Shown here in pieces: positions 26,245 through 35,336 of a DNA stretch of 64,000 bases. Numbering within the stretch: the first letter of the stretch is position 1; every line of letters begins with the position of its first letter. The position numbers were made by a program, and so were the translations under genes. Under the pieces are notes generated by a model. It worked only from the letters and a program-made list of their open reading frames with translations, was not told the DNA's origin and did not search any database. The stretch is from JACCXM01 sp046328335 (GTDB lineage: Bacteria > Chloroflexota > Chloroflexia > Thermomicrobiales > UBA6265): positions 58,433-122,432 of the forward strand of contig JAXLWU010000015.1 in NCBI GenBank assembly GCA_046328335.1, given 5' to 3'.

Positions 26245-27062
26245 TGCAGGTCCGGAGCATGGCGCAAGTTGACCTACCTGATTCCGGACCATACCGCCGG
26301 ATCATCCCGTGTCTCGACGTAACCGCCGGCCGGGTGGTCAAGGGCATCGAGTTCGTCAACCTGAGAGATGCGGGTGATCCGGTCGAACTCGCCGCATTTT
26401 ACGATCGCGAGGGCGCGGATGAACTCGTCTTTCTCGACATCACCGCATCGTCCGATAGCCGTGAGACCATGGTCGAAGTCGTGGCGCGAACGGCGGATCA
26501 GGTGTTCATTCCGTTGACCGTCGGGGGCGGCGTGCGCAGCGTGGGGGACATTCGGCAGCTTCTTGGGGCAGGCGCTGACAAGGTTTCGATCAATACAGCG
26601 GCGATTCATGATCCCGATCTGATCAATGCTGGAGCGGAGATCTTCGGGCGTCAATGCATTGTTGTCGCAATCGACGCGAGGCGTGAACCAGAGCGAGACT
26701 CCTGGGGTGTCTACACGCACGGTGGACGCCGGCCCGCCGGTCGTGATGTGGTCGAGTGGGCGCAGGAAGCGGCGCGACGAGGAGCCGGTGAAATCCTGCT
26801 GACGAGTATGGATCGCGACGGCACCCGCGATGGCTACGATCTCGCGCTCCTGGAAGCGGTATCGGCGGCAGTCCCAATTCCTGTGATCGCCTCGGGTGGG
26901 GCGGGATCGCTTGATCACCTGGTCGAGGCATTGGCACCGGGCCGCGCCGATGCCGTCCTCGCGGCATCGATCTTCCATTTCGGCGAGTTTCGGATCGCGG
27001 AAGCCCGCTCTCATCTGGACGGCCACGGTATTCGGGTCCGGCAGCCGGTTCCGCCGACATGA
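26241..27062 (+). CDS. hisF: Imidazole glycerol phosphate synthase, cyclase subunit HisF
   Basis: A 273-aa barrel that joins HisH to make imidazole glycerol phosphate and AICAR. It shows RIIPCLDVTAGRVVKGIEF with the catalytic Asp, DELVFLDITASSDSRETM, PLTVGGGVRSVGD, VSINTAAIHDPDL and LLTSMDRDGTRDGYD with the second Asp. ATG 26241 overlaps the hisA stop. About 18 extra N-terminal residues precede the conserved domain; an ATG at residue 7 is also possible. Confidence 0.95.
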   Translation: MMQVRSMAQVDLPDSGPYRRIIPCLDVTAGRVVKGIEFVNLRDAGDPVELAAFYDREGADELVFLDITASSDSRETMVEVVARTADQVFIPLTVGGGVRSVGDIRQLLGAGADKVSINTAAIHDPDLINAGAEIFGRQCIVVAIDARREPERDSWGVYTHGGRRPAGRDVVEWAQEAARRGAGEILLTSMDRDGTRDGYDLALLEAVSAAVPIPVIASGGAGSLDHLVEALAPGRADAVLAASIFHFGEFRIAEARSHLDGHGIRVRQPVPPT

Positions 27063-28009
27063 CTGACATTATTCAATTCGACGAGCGCGGACTTGTGCCA
27101 GTCGTTGTTCAGGACGCCATCAGTGGCGATGTCCTGATGCTGGCCTACATGAACGCCCAGGCCCTTGAATGGACCCAGTCGACGGGCCGGGCACACTACT
27201 GGAGCCGAAGTCGGAATGTCCTGTGGCGCAAGGGTGCGACATCGGGAAACGAGCAGATCGTTGAAGAAATTCGCATCAACTGTGAGGAAAACAGCCTGCT
27301 GCTCGTGGTAACACAGACCGGCGCGGTGTGCCACACCGGCTATCCGACGTGCTTCTACAGGAGAATCGAACCAGACGGCGCACTGACGATTGTGCGGACC
27401 CAGCGGTTCGACCCGGCAGCGGTCTATGGGCATACAGACCACGCCGGACAGATTGAGCGAACCGAGATCGACGAGCTGGCGGAAGCGACACGGGAGCAGT
27501 TTGCCGCCTACGCGTTTCTCCGCGACAACGATCTGACGGCGGAATCAGGGACCTCGGCGCGTCTTCGCAATCGTGACGAGGAGATCGAACATCGCCTTGC
27601 CGACGAACTTCGTGAACTTGCCGGTGTGCTCGAAGGTTCGCATCACCATCTCGGTGGCGAGGAAGACGTCATCCTCGAGGCGTCGCAAGTGGTGTATTGG
27701 GCATTCCTGGTCGCGTTGCGCGCCAACGCAACCTGGTCGCGTCTGCGTCCAGACTTGGCCCTCGCAACGTCAGTTGCCGAGTTGGCCGCGCCGACGATTG
27801 CTGCCATGCTGCGCCACGACGCCAGGACCTGGGAGTCGAGGGCCACGCTGCGCGCGGACCGAATTTCAAAGGCTCATGCCACTCTTGCCCTCGTCGGGCA
27901 GGCATGCCGAAATTGTGGCATCGACCCTATTGCGATCATCAACAGGGATCTCGCCGCATTGCGAGCGCGGCCGTACCTGCAGCAATTCTTCCGTCATCGC
28001 CGCGGCTGA
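27059..28009 (+). CDS. hisI: HisI phosphoribosyl-AMP cyclohydrolase fused to a divergent HisE-like domain
   Basis: A 316-aa protein. Residues 1-115 are a normal HisI cyclohydrolase: GLVPVVVQDAISGDVLMLAYMN, WRKGATSGNEQ, and the zinc site CHTGYPTCFYRR. After a linker, residues about 165-245 resemble the HisE/MazG helical pyrophosphohydrolase fold (ADELRELAGVLEG; EEDVILEASQVVYWAFLVAL), but the usual EExxE metal motif is degenerate. A further 70 C-terminal residues have no obvious family. The protein must supply the HisE step if no other hisE exists. ATG overlaps the hisF stop. Confidence 0.85.
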   Translation: MTDIIQFDERGLVPVVVQDAISGDVLMLAYMNAQALEWTQSTGRAHYWSRSRNVLWRKGATSGNEQIVEEIRINCEENSLLLVVTQTGAVCHTGYPTCFYRRIEPDGALTIVRTQRFDPAAVYGHTDHAGQIERTEIDELAEATREQFAAYAFLRDNDLTAESGTSARLRNRDEEIEHRLADELRELAGVLEGSHHHLGGEEDVILEASQVVYWAFLVALRANATWSRLRPDLALATSVAELAAPTIAAMLRHDARTWESRATLRADRISKAHATLALVGQACRNCGIDPIAIINRDLAALRARPYLQQFFRHRRG

Positions 28010-28051
28010 TCCGAGTTGCCCGTGTTGCATTCACGCCTGTGAGCCTCATCC

Positions 28052-28804
28052 GTGACTGACGCGAAGGAGCAACGCGCACCTCTAGGGGAACGACTCTGGA
28101 GTCCATGGCGTGGCGGCTATGTCACACGTGGTATTCGCGAAGAAGGATGCCTGTTCTGCAACCGGCTCGGCGCTACCGATGACGTATCGTCGTTGATCCT
28201 TTTCCGTGGCAATCACGCCTTCGTGATCATGAATCTCTATCCTTACAACACCGGGCATGTCATGCTTGCGCCCAACGCGCACGTCGCCTCGCCAGAAGAC
28301 GCAGACCATGCGACGACGAAAGAACTGGCGGAACTCAGGGTTCCCGCACTCCGCGCGCTCCGGCGCGCCCTCCGGCCTGATGGATTCAATCTGGGTCTGA
28401 ATATCGGTTCGCCGGCCGGGGCAGGAGTCGCCGATCATTTTCACGAGCACGTCGTGCCGCGCTGGGTCGGTGATGCCAACTTCATGCCGATCCTGGCCGG
28501 AACGATGGTCATGCCTGAACTGATTCCTGCCACCTACGCCAAACTCCGGGCAGAATACGATCGCGAGTTGAACGAGGGCAGCGACGCGCGCCTCGTCGTG
28601 ATCGAGAAGGACACAGGTGTGGAGCGTGCAAGCGAGCCCGTCCGTCTGGAGGCCGAGGACGACGAGCCGTTGTGGCGAACAGCGCTTCGTGAGGCTGGAA
28701 ATCTGGGTGTACGAGATGCGCTCATTGTGGGCTGGCAGGAACTGCCGGCGCTCGGGCCAAAAGCCGGCGGCTTTCTCGTTACCTCAGGTTCAATCGCGGA
28801 CTAA
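28052..28804 (+). CDS. HIT-family nucleotide hydrolase/AP4A phosphorylase-like protein with C-terminal extension
   Basis: A 250-aa protein. Residues 15-160 are a HIT domain of the branched AP4A-phosphorylase-like type: LWSPWRGGYVTRG, a CLFC motif, FVIMNLYPYNTGHVMLAPN and the catalytic ADHFHEHVVPRW. The C-terminal 85 residues (ARLVVIEKDTGVERASEP; WRTALREAGNLGVRDALIVG) are not part of the usual fold and I do not recognise them. GTG start 42 nt after the his cluster, so it may be cotranscribed. Likely acts on dinucleoside polyphosphates or AMP-conjugates. Confidence 0.82.
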   Translation: MTDAKEQRAPLGERLWSPWRGGYVTRGIREEGCLFCNRLGATDDVSSLILFRGNHAFVIMNLYPYNTGHVMLAPNAHVASPEDADHATTKELAELRVPALRALRRALRPDGFNLGLNIGSPAGAGVADHFHEHVVPRWVGDANFMPILAGTMVMPELIPATYAKLRAEYDRELNEGSDARLVVIEKDTGVERASEPVRLEAEDDEPLWRTALREAGNLGVRDALIVGWQELPALGPKAGGFLVTSGSIAD

Positions 28805-28947
28805 CGTGGTGCGGCGGTCGCCACCAGGTTTTGGGTCTCTCTCCGCGCATCCTGAGGTCCTGATCGGCTTGCGACGGGCCGTTTCCCGCCGGCCCCTATA
28901 ATCACCTCACGAACCGCGACGGATCGGCGTGGAGGGAGCCTTGAACG

Positions 28948-30327
28948 GTGCCGGGGGCTGAGCTGAGGCGGGAAGCGTCCTATCGGCAGGGATCGCCCTT
29001 TAGCACGGGGATCGCTCTCGCCATCGAGGCGGTTGGCGCCGCCATCGAAGTGTTTCTTCTCCCGAGTGTGGTCCTCGCGTTTTTCGTCGCCGAACTCACC
29101 CCGTCCTACACAACCATCGGCCTCGTGCCAGCCATTGCGACCGCGTTTTGGACCCTCGGCCGCGTCCCAGCGGCGATCGCATTGTCCGGTCGTAGGCGTC
29201 TTCAACCCTGGGCCTTCGGTGCCGCCGCTACCCGCGCCGGCGCCATCTTGATCCTTGGCGTTTTCGTTAGTCGGACGAACGTCGCTTCGCTCGGTGGCAC
29301 GGCAAGACCTCTGCTCGGGGCATTTTTTCTCTGTTTCATTGTCTACGCTTTGGCGTCGGGTTTCGGCAGTGTGGCGCAGGAAGGCGTGATCCGCACGACG
29401 ATCAAAGCCTTGGCGTGGGAGCAATTCGTTACGCTCCGCGCTCTGTGGTCGGCGGCGGCCTCTCTACTTGCCGCGATCATTGTCACTCGCGTTCTCGCCA
29501 GCGCGGGCGTCGTGTTTCCAGCCAATTACGGCCGGCTCTTCATCATCGTGGCTGTCATCCTGATTGCGATGGCAGCGGCGCTGATTCCACTCCGAGAGCC
29601 AGTCTTTCCGGCAGCTGGTACGCACGAGATGCTTGCCGCACGATCGATGCGGTCTCTCCTCGGAAACGCTCGCTGGCGAAGATTCACGACATTTCAGTTG
29701 CTTTTCGCTGCTTCCGGTGCGATCGATCCCTTTCTCTTTCTTTACGCGGTCACGAGGCTGGGACTGGCGCCAGCGAGCATTGGCACGTTTGTCATCGCCG
29801 GCGTACTAGGGTGGGTAGTCACCGCTCCACTCTGGCACGCGATGCAGCAGAAATACGGTCCGCGTGCGGTCTTGCGAAGCGCTTCCGTGCTGCGCGTCGT
29901 TCCTCCCGCGGTCGCGCTCGTCGTGCCACAGATTGCCGCAACGGAGCAATTGGCGGCTTGGTCGGCGGGCCGAGTGTCGCTTGGCAGTCTCTATGCCGTC
30001 GCGTTCGTAGCGATCGGATGCGCGCTGGCGGGACAATCTCGCGCGGCGAATGCGTACGCGCGTACCGCGCTGCCTGCGCCGATCGCGCGGGCCGGCTCTG
30101 AAACGATCAATATGCTGTTGATCGGCGCCGCGTTTGCGCCGGTCGCGGGCGGGGCGATGATCCAGCGTTATGGCTACGAGACGCTCTTCGTCGCTGTCGC
30201 TGTCGTTGCGCTAGCCGCGGTGCTCCTCAGCGGAACCATGGCCGATTCGCCGGCGATGACTACGAATCGCACCCGGGAAATCGAACCGCAGTTGGGGATA
30301 CTTGCGGTATCGTCCGCACGCGGCTGA
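28948..30327 (+). CDS. MFS-like polytopic membrane protein
   Basis: A 459-aa protein with about 12 hydrophobic segments in two halves separated near residue 235 by a charged loop (MLAARSMRSLLGNARWRRF), as in major facilitator transporters. Basic loops such as LSGRRRLQPWAFG between helices 2 and 3 fit the MFS cytoplasmic signature position. The substrate cannot be read. GTG 28948 has GGAGGGAG 9 nt upstream. Convergent with pckA, ending 29 nt from its stop. Confidence 0.65.
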   Translation: MPGAELRREASYRQGSPFSTGIALAIEAVGAAIEVFLLPSVVLAFFVAELTPSYTTIGLVPAIATAFWTLGRVPAAIALSGRRRLQPWAFGAAATRAGAILILGVFVSRTNVASLGGTARPLLGAFFLCFIVYALASGFGSVAQEGVIRTTIKALAWEQFVTLRALWSAAASLLAAIIVTRVLASAGVVFPANYGRLFIIVAVILIAMAAALIPLREPVFPAAGTHEMLAARSMRSLLGNARWRRFTTFQLLFAASGAIDPFLFLYAVTRLGLAPASIGTFVIAGVLGWVVTAPLWHAMQQKYGPRAVLRSASVLRVVPPAVALVVPQIAATEQLAAWSAGRVSLGSLYAVAFVAIGCALAGQSRAANAYARTALPAPIARAGSETINMLLIGAAFAPVAGGAMIQRYGYETLFVAVAVVALAAVLLSGTMADSPAMTTNRTREIEPQLGILAVSSARG

Positions 30328-30356
30328 TGGATTGCGTTCACTACCAGGGTGATCGA

Positions 30357-31994
30357 TCAGGTGAGTGACGGACCGGCGCTTCGCACGTTTCCCGCTACGC
30401 CAGCCGAAAACTGATCGAAATTCGCCGCCAGCCCGACCGCGAGTTTTCGTGCCGTCTCATCGAACGCGATTGGATCCGTCCAGGTCGATCGTGGCGATAG
30501 CAGCGCTGAAGGAACGCCTGGCGCCTCCGTCGGTACCGCAAAGCCGAATACTGGATCGATCGCAGTCGGAGCCGAGGCGATCGATCCATCGAGAATTGCA
30601 GCCACTATTGCTCTCGTCAGTGCGATCGGCATCCGAGACCCGACTCCGTACGGGCCTCCAGTCCAGCCGGTATTGACAAGCCAGACATCCGCCCCGTGGC
30701 GATCGAGACGCGTGCCGAAGAGCTCGGCATAGCGGAGCGGTGGCAGGGGAAGAAACGGCGAGCCAAAACAGGCCGAGTAGGTGGCCTCCGGTTCGGTCAC
30801 GCCTTTTTCCGTTCCGGCAAGCTTTGAGGTGTAGCCGGACAGGAACCAGAACAGCGCCTGGTCGCGCGTGAGTCTCGCCACCGGCGGCAGCACCCCGAAC
30901 GCATCCGCCGACAGGAACAGAACATTTGCCGGATGCTGGCCGGTTCCCCCAGCAGCAGGATCGAGATAATCGAGAGGAAATGCGGCCCGCGTGTTTTCGG
31001 TCAGCGAACCGTCGTCATATATCGGCTTGCGGGTCGCGGTGTCCAGCACTACATTCTCGAGAATGGTGCCGAAACGCCGAGTCGCCTGATAAATCTGCGG
31101 TTCAGCATCCGGGGAAAGTCCGATTGTTTTGGCGTACGAACCCCCCTCGAAGTTGAAGATGCCCTGGTCGCCCCATCCATGCTCGTCGTCGCCGATGAGC
31201 CGGCGGCGGATATCAGTCGAGAGCGTCGTCTTGCCCGTACCGGAGAGACCGAAAAAGAGGGCCGTATCGCCTTCGGTGCCTTCGTTTGCCGAGCAGTGCA
31301 TCGTGGCAACGCCCTTCTCCGGCAGGATTCCCTGAAGCACCGTAAAGATCGATTTTTTGATCTCGCCAGCGTATTCCGTGCCTGCAATAAGCACCCGGCG
31401 CCACTCGAAGTCGATTGCGATCACGGTTTCGCCGCGAGTGCCGTGGCGGCCAGGATGGGCAAGGAGTCTTGGCGCGTGGAGGATGACCCAGTCATCGGAA
31501 CCGGTATTCCGGGAGGCGTCACCGGGCAGGAAGAGGTTCCGGGCAAAGAGAGCCGACCACGGACTTTCGGTGACGAGTTGGACCTGGGTCTGGAATCGTG
31601 GATCGGCGCCGGCTGCGAGATCCATGCGATAGCGATCGACCTGATTCAGGTGTTCGACGATGTCCGCGTGGAGACGGGCGAACGATTGCGGCGACATCGC
31701 TTGATTCACGCTGCCCCACCAGACTTGGTCCGCCAAGTCGCCGTGGCGAACGATGTACTTGTCGCGTGGAGACCGTCCGGTATGAACACCTGTCCGAACT
31801 GAAAGTGCGCCAGCGTCAGTCAGTTGCCCTTCACCGCGGCGGATCGCGTGTTCGACCAGTTCAGCCGGGGACAGGTTCCGGAATTCGCCAGGGGTCGAAG
31901 TGGTTCGCTTGCGCGAGGGCCAAGTTTCGACCGCAAACAGTTCGGAGGAGGGAGCACCAACGGAAAGCGATGTCCAGACACTCCGTTCAACCAC
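30357..31994 (-). CDS. pckA: Phosphoenolpyruvate carboxykinase (ATP)
   Basis: A 545-aa gluconeogenic enzyme decarboxylating and phosphorylating oxaloacetate to PEP. It shows TGVHTGRSPRDKYIV near residue 68, the kinase P-loop GLSGTGKTTLSTD, the metal site RRLIGDDEHGWGDQGIFNFEGG, and adenine-binding TRAIVAAILDGS near the C-terminus. GTG 31994 has AAAGG 8 nt upstream. PEP made here is a substrate of AroF elsewhere in the window. Single gene; the next gene on the strand begins 1.5 kb upstream and ends 155 nt away. Confidence 0.96.
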   Translation of the reverse strand: MVERSVWTSLSVGAPSSELFAVETWPSRKRTTSTPGEFRNLSPAELVEHAIRRGEGQLTDAGALSVRTGVHTGRSPRDKYIVRHGDLADQVWWGSVNQAMSPQSFARLHADIVEHLNQVDRYRMDLAAGADPRFQTQVQLVTESPWSALFARNLFLPGDASRNTGSDDWVILHAPRLLAHPGRHGTRGETVIAIDFEWRRVLIAGTEYAGEIKKSIFTVLQGILPEKGVATMHCSANEGTEGDTALFFGLSGTGKTTLSTDIRRRLIGDDEHGWGDQGIFNFEGGSYAKTIGLSPDAEPQIYQATRRFGTILENVVLDTATRKPIYDDGSLTENTRAAFPLDYLDPAAGGTGQHPANVLFLSADAFGVLPPVARLTRDQALFWFLSGYTSKLAGTEKGVTEPEATYSACFGSPFLPLPPLRYAELFGTRLDRHGADVWLVNTGWTGGPYGVGSRMPIALTRAIVAAILDGSIASAPTAIDPVFGFAVPTEAPGVPSALLSPRSTWTDPIAFDETARKLAVGLAANFDQFSAGVAGNVRSAGPSLT

Positions 31995-32149
31995 CTGAGT
32001 ACCTTTCCAATCACTTGCTGTCTTCCAGAATCAAGCGAATCGGGCCGGCCATTCGCCCGCGCGACGAACGCGCCAAACGGCCCGCGAACGACCCCGGCCA
32101 GGATCGCAAGAATGGGACCCGCTGCGCCTGAAGAACTGCATTCCCTGTC

Positions 32150-33541
32150 CTAGGCAACCAGGGCGGGATGGATCGCCCGTAGCGCCCGTCCAAATGCGGC
32201 GAGGACGTCGTCAACCGTTGCCGTCGTCATCGGCGTCGACGTACACATCATCAACCGAGGTGCGACGTACACGCCTTCCAGGAGGAGCGCGAGGTGCATG
32301 AGCCGCGCCAAGCCCTTGTCGTTCGCCGCCGCATCACGATAGACGCGAACCTTTTCCGCTCCCAGGTGCAGCCCTGCGAACGATCCGTAGCCGGTAACGG
32401 TCCCTGTGACTCCCTGGTCCGCGAGTTCCGCGCGTAGGCCGGAGCGGAGACGTTCACCGAGAGCGTTGATTCGGGCGACTTCTTCGCCGGGATACTCCTC
32501 CATCGCCGCGACCCCCGCCGCCATCGTGATCAGGTTGCCGTTGAAGGTGCCCGATTGCCAGAGCGGCGCCGGGCGATGGGGATCGAACTGCTCCATGACA
32601 TTGGCCCGGCCGCCGAACGCACCGACCGGAAAGCCACCGCCGATGATCTTGGCGAATGAGGTGATATCAGGACGGACTCCAGCTTGTTCCTGATAGCCGC
32701 CTCGTTCCAGCCGGAAACTCATCACCTCATCGAAGATGAGGAGTGCGCCATGTTCCGTCGTGAGTTCGCGCAGCGCCCGTAGGTACGCCGTGTCGGCGGG
32801 GAGCATGCCGGCGGAACCCATGACTGGTTCGATGATGACCGCGGCAACATCCGAGCCACGTGCGCGGAGCAACCGCTCGATGGCGGTGACGTCGTTGAAA
32901 GGGGTTACCAGCACGTTGTCAACCGTGTTTCGCGGCACGCCGCGGGTGCCAAGAACACCGCGAGGATCACCGGCAGGTCCAATCGCCGGATCGTCCAGCG
33001 CGGGGTGAACGCTGACTTCCACGTCGTCGTACGTCCCGTGGTAGCCGCCTTCCATCTTGACGATGACATCCCGGCCGGTGAATGCGCGCGCGGCGCGGAT
33101 CGCATTCATCACCGCCTCAGTGCCCGAGTTGCAGAAGCGAATCATGTCGACTGACGTAACGCGCTCGGTCATGATCTCCGCGAGGCGAGTTTGCGATTCG
33201 TTCGGGGCCGGAAACGCGGTGCCGTGGGGAACATGGGTCATGACCGCGGCGACCGTGGCTGGGTGACCGTGACCGTGGATGAGGGATGTGTAGTTGTTCA
33301 GCAGGTCGATATAGGTCCGGCCATCGGCGTCCTGGATGCGATAGCCGCTGCCTTCGGCGACGGCGAGGGGATAGGGCGCGTGGAATGCCACCGTGCGCGT
33401 ATCACCGCCAGGCATGACGCGCCGGGCTGCCGCGTGAAGCGCCGCGGAGCGGGGCGAACAGGCGCGAAAATCTGCGAGGATGTCCGCCTCGATCTCGGCG
33501 CGTGACCTGGAATCGAACGCCGAGGAAATCTGGACCGCCAT
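32150..33541 (-). CDS. Glutamate-1-semialdehyde aminomutase-like class-III aminotransferase
   Basis: A 463-aa PLP enzyme. It has MPGGDTRTVAFHAPYPL, CNSGTEAVMNAIRAARAFTGR, LLIFDEVMSFRLERGGYQ and the Schiff-base Lys in ITSFAKIIGGGFPVGAFGG, all typical of the GSA aminomutase/HemL clade. The absence of other haem genes and the divergent C-terminus suggest it could instead be an aminotransferase of different specificity. ATG 33541 follows AAGGGGG; the 87 codons upstream to 33802 lie antisense to the next gene and are not coding. Divergent from the aminotransferase at 33665. Confidence 0.82.
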   Translation of the reverse strand: MAVQISSAFDSRSRAEIEADILADFRACSPRSAALHAAARRVMPGGDTRTVAFHAPYPLAVAEGSGYRIQDADGRTYIDLLNNYTSLIHGHGHPATVAAVMTHVPHGTAFPAPNESQTRLAEIMTERVTSVDMIRFCNSGTEAVMNAIRAARAFTGRDVIVKMEGGYHGTYDDVEVSVHPALDDPAIGPAGDPRGVLGTRGVPRNTVDNVLVTPFNDVTAIERLLRARGSDVAAVIIEPVMGSAGMLPADTAYLRALRELTTEHGALLIFDEVMSFRLERGGYQEQAGVRPDITSFAKIIGGGFPVGAFGGRANVMEQFDPHRPAPLWQSGTFNGNLITMAAGVAAMEEYPGEEVARINALGERLRSGLRAELADQGVTGTVTGYGSFAGLHLGAEKVRVYRDAAANDKGLARLMHLALLLEGVYVAPRLMMCTSTPMTTATVDDVLAAFGRALRAIHPALVA

Positions 33542-33664
33542 GAACCGCCCCCTTGTCGCCGTGACTACCGGACTCGCTTCGATCGTAGGGATCGATTGCG
33601 GGTGCGTCAAGAAAGGGTACGATGACTGGCGGAATCTTGTGACTGAGACGAGGAGCCGGAGCGC

Positions 33665-34825
33665 GTGAAGATCGAGCCATTCCAGCTCGAACGCTGGATG
33701 ACTAAGTACGAAATGAATGTGACATGGGACATTGCCGAGAGCGGCATCTTTCCCATGACCATGCGTGAGATCGTCGAGTTGCTGCCTCTGCCACAACAGC
33801 AACAGGCACTCGATCGGCTTCTCGATCTTCGTCTTGGCTACAGCGAGGCGCGAGGCAGCCTCGAACTTCGCACACTGCTCGCCGATACCTATGCCGCGCT
33901 GACTCCCGAGGAAGTTCTGGTGACGACGGGAGCGATCGAAGCGAACTTCGTATTGCTGAATGAACTGCTTTCACCTGGAGACCGCGTCATCGTTGTCGAG
34001 CCGCAGTATCAGCAATTGCGGAGCGTGCCGGCGGCGATTGGGTGCGACGTCGTTCCCTGGCGCGTGCGCGATGCCAACGGGTTTCGCTATGACCTCGCTG
34101 AACTGCGCGAACTTGCCTGCCGTGGCGCGAAGATGATCGTGCTCAACACCCCCCACAATCCGACCGGCGCGATGCTCTCGGCGAGCGAACTGGCAGAGGT
34201 CTATCGACTGGCTGAGGAACTCGACGCGTATGTACTGAGCGACGAGGCGTACCGGTGGCTCGCCGTTCCCGGCGGTGAAGCGCTGCCGCCGCCGATGCGC
34301 GACCTCGGTCCCCGCGCAATCAGCATTGGCACCTTCTCCAAACCGTTTGGACTACCAGGTTTGCGCATCGGCTGGATTGCCGCCACCGAAGAGATCGTCC
34401 AGCGCTGCTGGGGGATGCGCGATTACATCAGCCTCAGTCCGGGCAAACTGAACGATGCGCTCGCGGTATTGGCATTCGCACATCGCGATCAGATCATCGA
34501 GAGAACGAGAGCGATCGTTGCCGAAAATCTTGCTTTTGCGGACCAGTGGTTCGCGTCAAACGCCGATCTGGTTTCGTGGCATCCGCCACGGGGTGGTCTG
34601 CTGGCGATGTTGCGGTATAACCTGGAATTGCCGTCGAACCAGTTAGCCAACCATCTCGCCGAGCAGTACAGCGTCATGCTAGCGCCCGGAGCCGCGTTCG
34701 GGTTTGAAGGCTATTTGCGCATCGGGGTCGGCAACAGCCCCGATTTGTTCCGGGAAGGACTGTGGCAAACGACGCGTTGTCTGCGTGAATTGCTGGAAGA
34801 TGGCGTTTCGCTTCGCACACCGTGA
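33665..34825 (+). CDS. Class-I/II PLP aminotransferase
   Basis: A 386-aa fold-type-I aminotransferase with VTTGAIEANFVLLNELL, LNTPHNPTGAMLSASEL, VLSDEAYRWL and the Schiff-base Lys in GTFSKPFGLPGLRIGW. Substrate is not resolved; neighbours give no pathway. It has the capreomycidine/aspartate-like SKPFGLPGLR signature. GTG start with purine-rich GAGGAGCCGGAG upstream. It shares a 123-nt divergent intergenic region with the other aminotransferase, so the two may be coregulated. Confidence 0.83.
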   Translation: MKIEPFQLERWMTKYEMNVTWDIAESGIFPMTMREIVELLPLPQQQQALDRLLDLRLGYSEARGSLELRTLLADTYAALTPEEVLVTTGAIEANFVLLNELLSPGDRVIVVEPQYQQLRSVPAAIGCDVVPWRVRDANGFRYDLAELRELACRGAKMIVLNTPHNPTGAMLSASELAEVYRLAEELDAYVLSDEAYRWLAVPGGEALPPPMRDLGPRAISIGTFSKPFGLPGLRIGWIAATEEIVQRCWGMRDYISLSPGKLNDALAVLAFAHRDQIIERTRAIVAENLAFADQWFASNADLVSWHPPRGGLLAMLRYNLELPSNQLANHLAEQYSVMLAPGAAFGFEGYLRIGVGNSPDLFREGLWQTTRCLRELLEDGVSLRTP

Positions 34826-34849
34826 GTCAAGAGGCAATCGAGGCAAGGG

Positions 34850-35335
34850 TTAGCCGATCGGTTTGGCCATGCGAATGTGGTCGGGACGATAGCCGCAGCG
34901 CTCATAGAAGGCGATGGCTCCCGTCTTCGTGGCGAACACGTCCAACACCACCTCCCGAAAACCATGATGCCTTGCCCAGTCTTCGGCATGTCGCAGAAGG
35001 AGTCGGCCAATGCCCTGGCCCTCGGCATCGGCATCGACGACCAGGACGTCGACATAGGCGCGAGGATGCTCGGTAAAGTAATCGCGGTCTGGATGGACTG
35101 AGATCAATCCGAGCGTCAGGTCCCCGCGCACGGCAACGAATGCAACGGTGCTCGGCTCCGCGCTCAGCAAACGGTCACCGATTGAGCCGAAAAACGCCTG
35201 CATCGTCACCTGGTCGCGAGGGGAGATTGTCGGTCCGGGATCGAGTCGTCCTCCGACCCGGGCGATGAACGCTCGATCTGTTTCGGCATCAAATGGGCGA
35301 ATGAGGGTGTCCCCAGCGCGGGTGTTGTGGTCCAT
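34850..35335 (-). CDS. GNAT-family N-acetyltransferase
   Basis: A 161-aa acetyltransferase. The acetyl-CoA motif is VDADAEGQGIGRLLLRHAEDWARHHG, followed by LDVFATKTGAIAFYERCGYRPD. It lies one base after the coaX stop and probably belongs to the same transcript. ATG 35335 is chosen; a GTG at 35344 overlaps coaX. Substrate (amine or peptide) unknown. Confidence 0.85.
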   Translation of the reverse strand: MDHNTRAGDTLIRPFDAETDRAFIARVGGRLDPGPTISPRDQVTMQAFFGSIGDRLLSAEPSTVAFVAVRGDLTLGLISVHPDRDYFTEHPRAYVDVLVVDADAEGQGIGRLLLRHAEDWARHHGFREVVLDVFATKTGAIAFYERCGYRPDHIRMAKPIG

Positions 35336-35336
35336 G

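Noticed and set aside
33542..33802. An 87-residue N-terminal extension of the GSA-aminomutase-like protein.
   Set aside because: It overlaps the divergent aminotransferase gene, and ATG 33541 has a strong AAGGGGG site.
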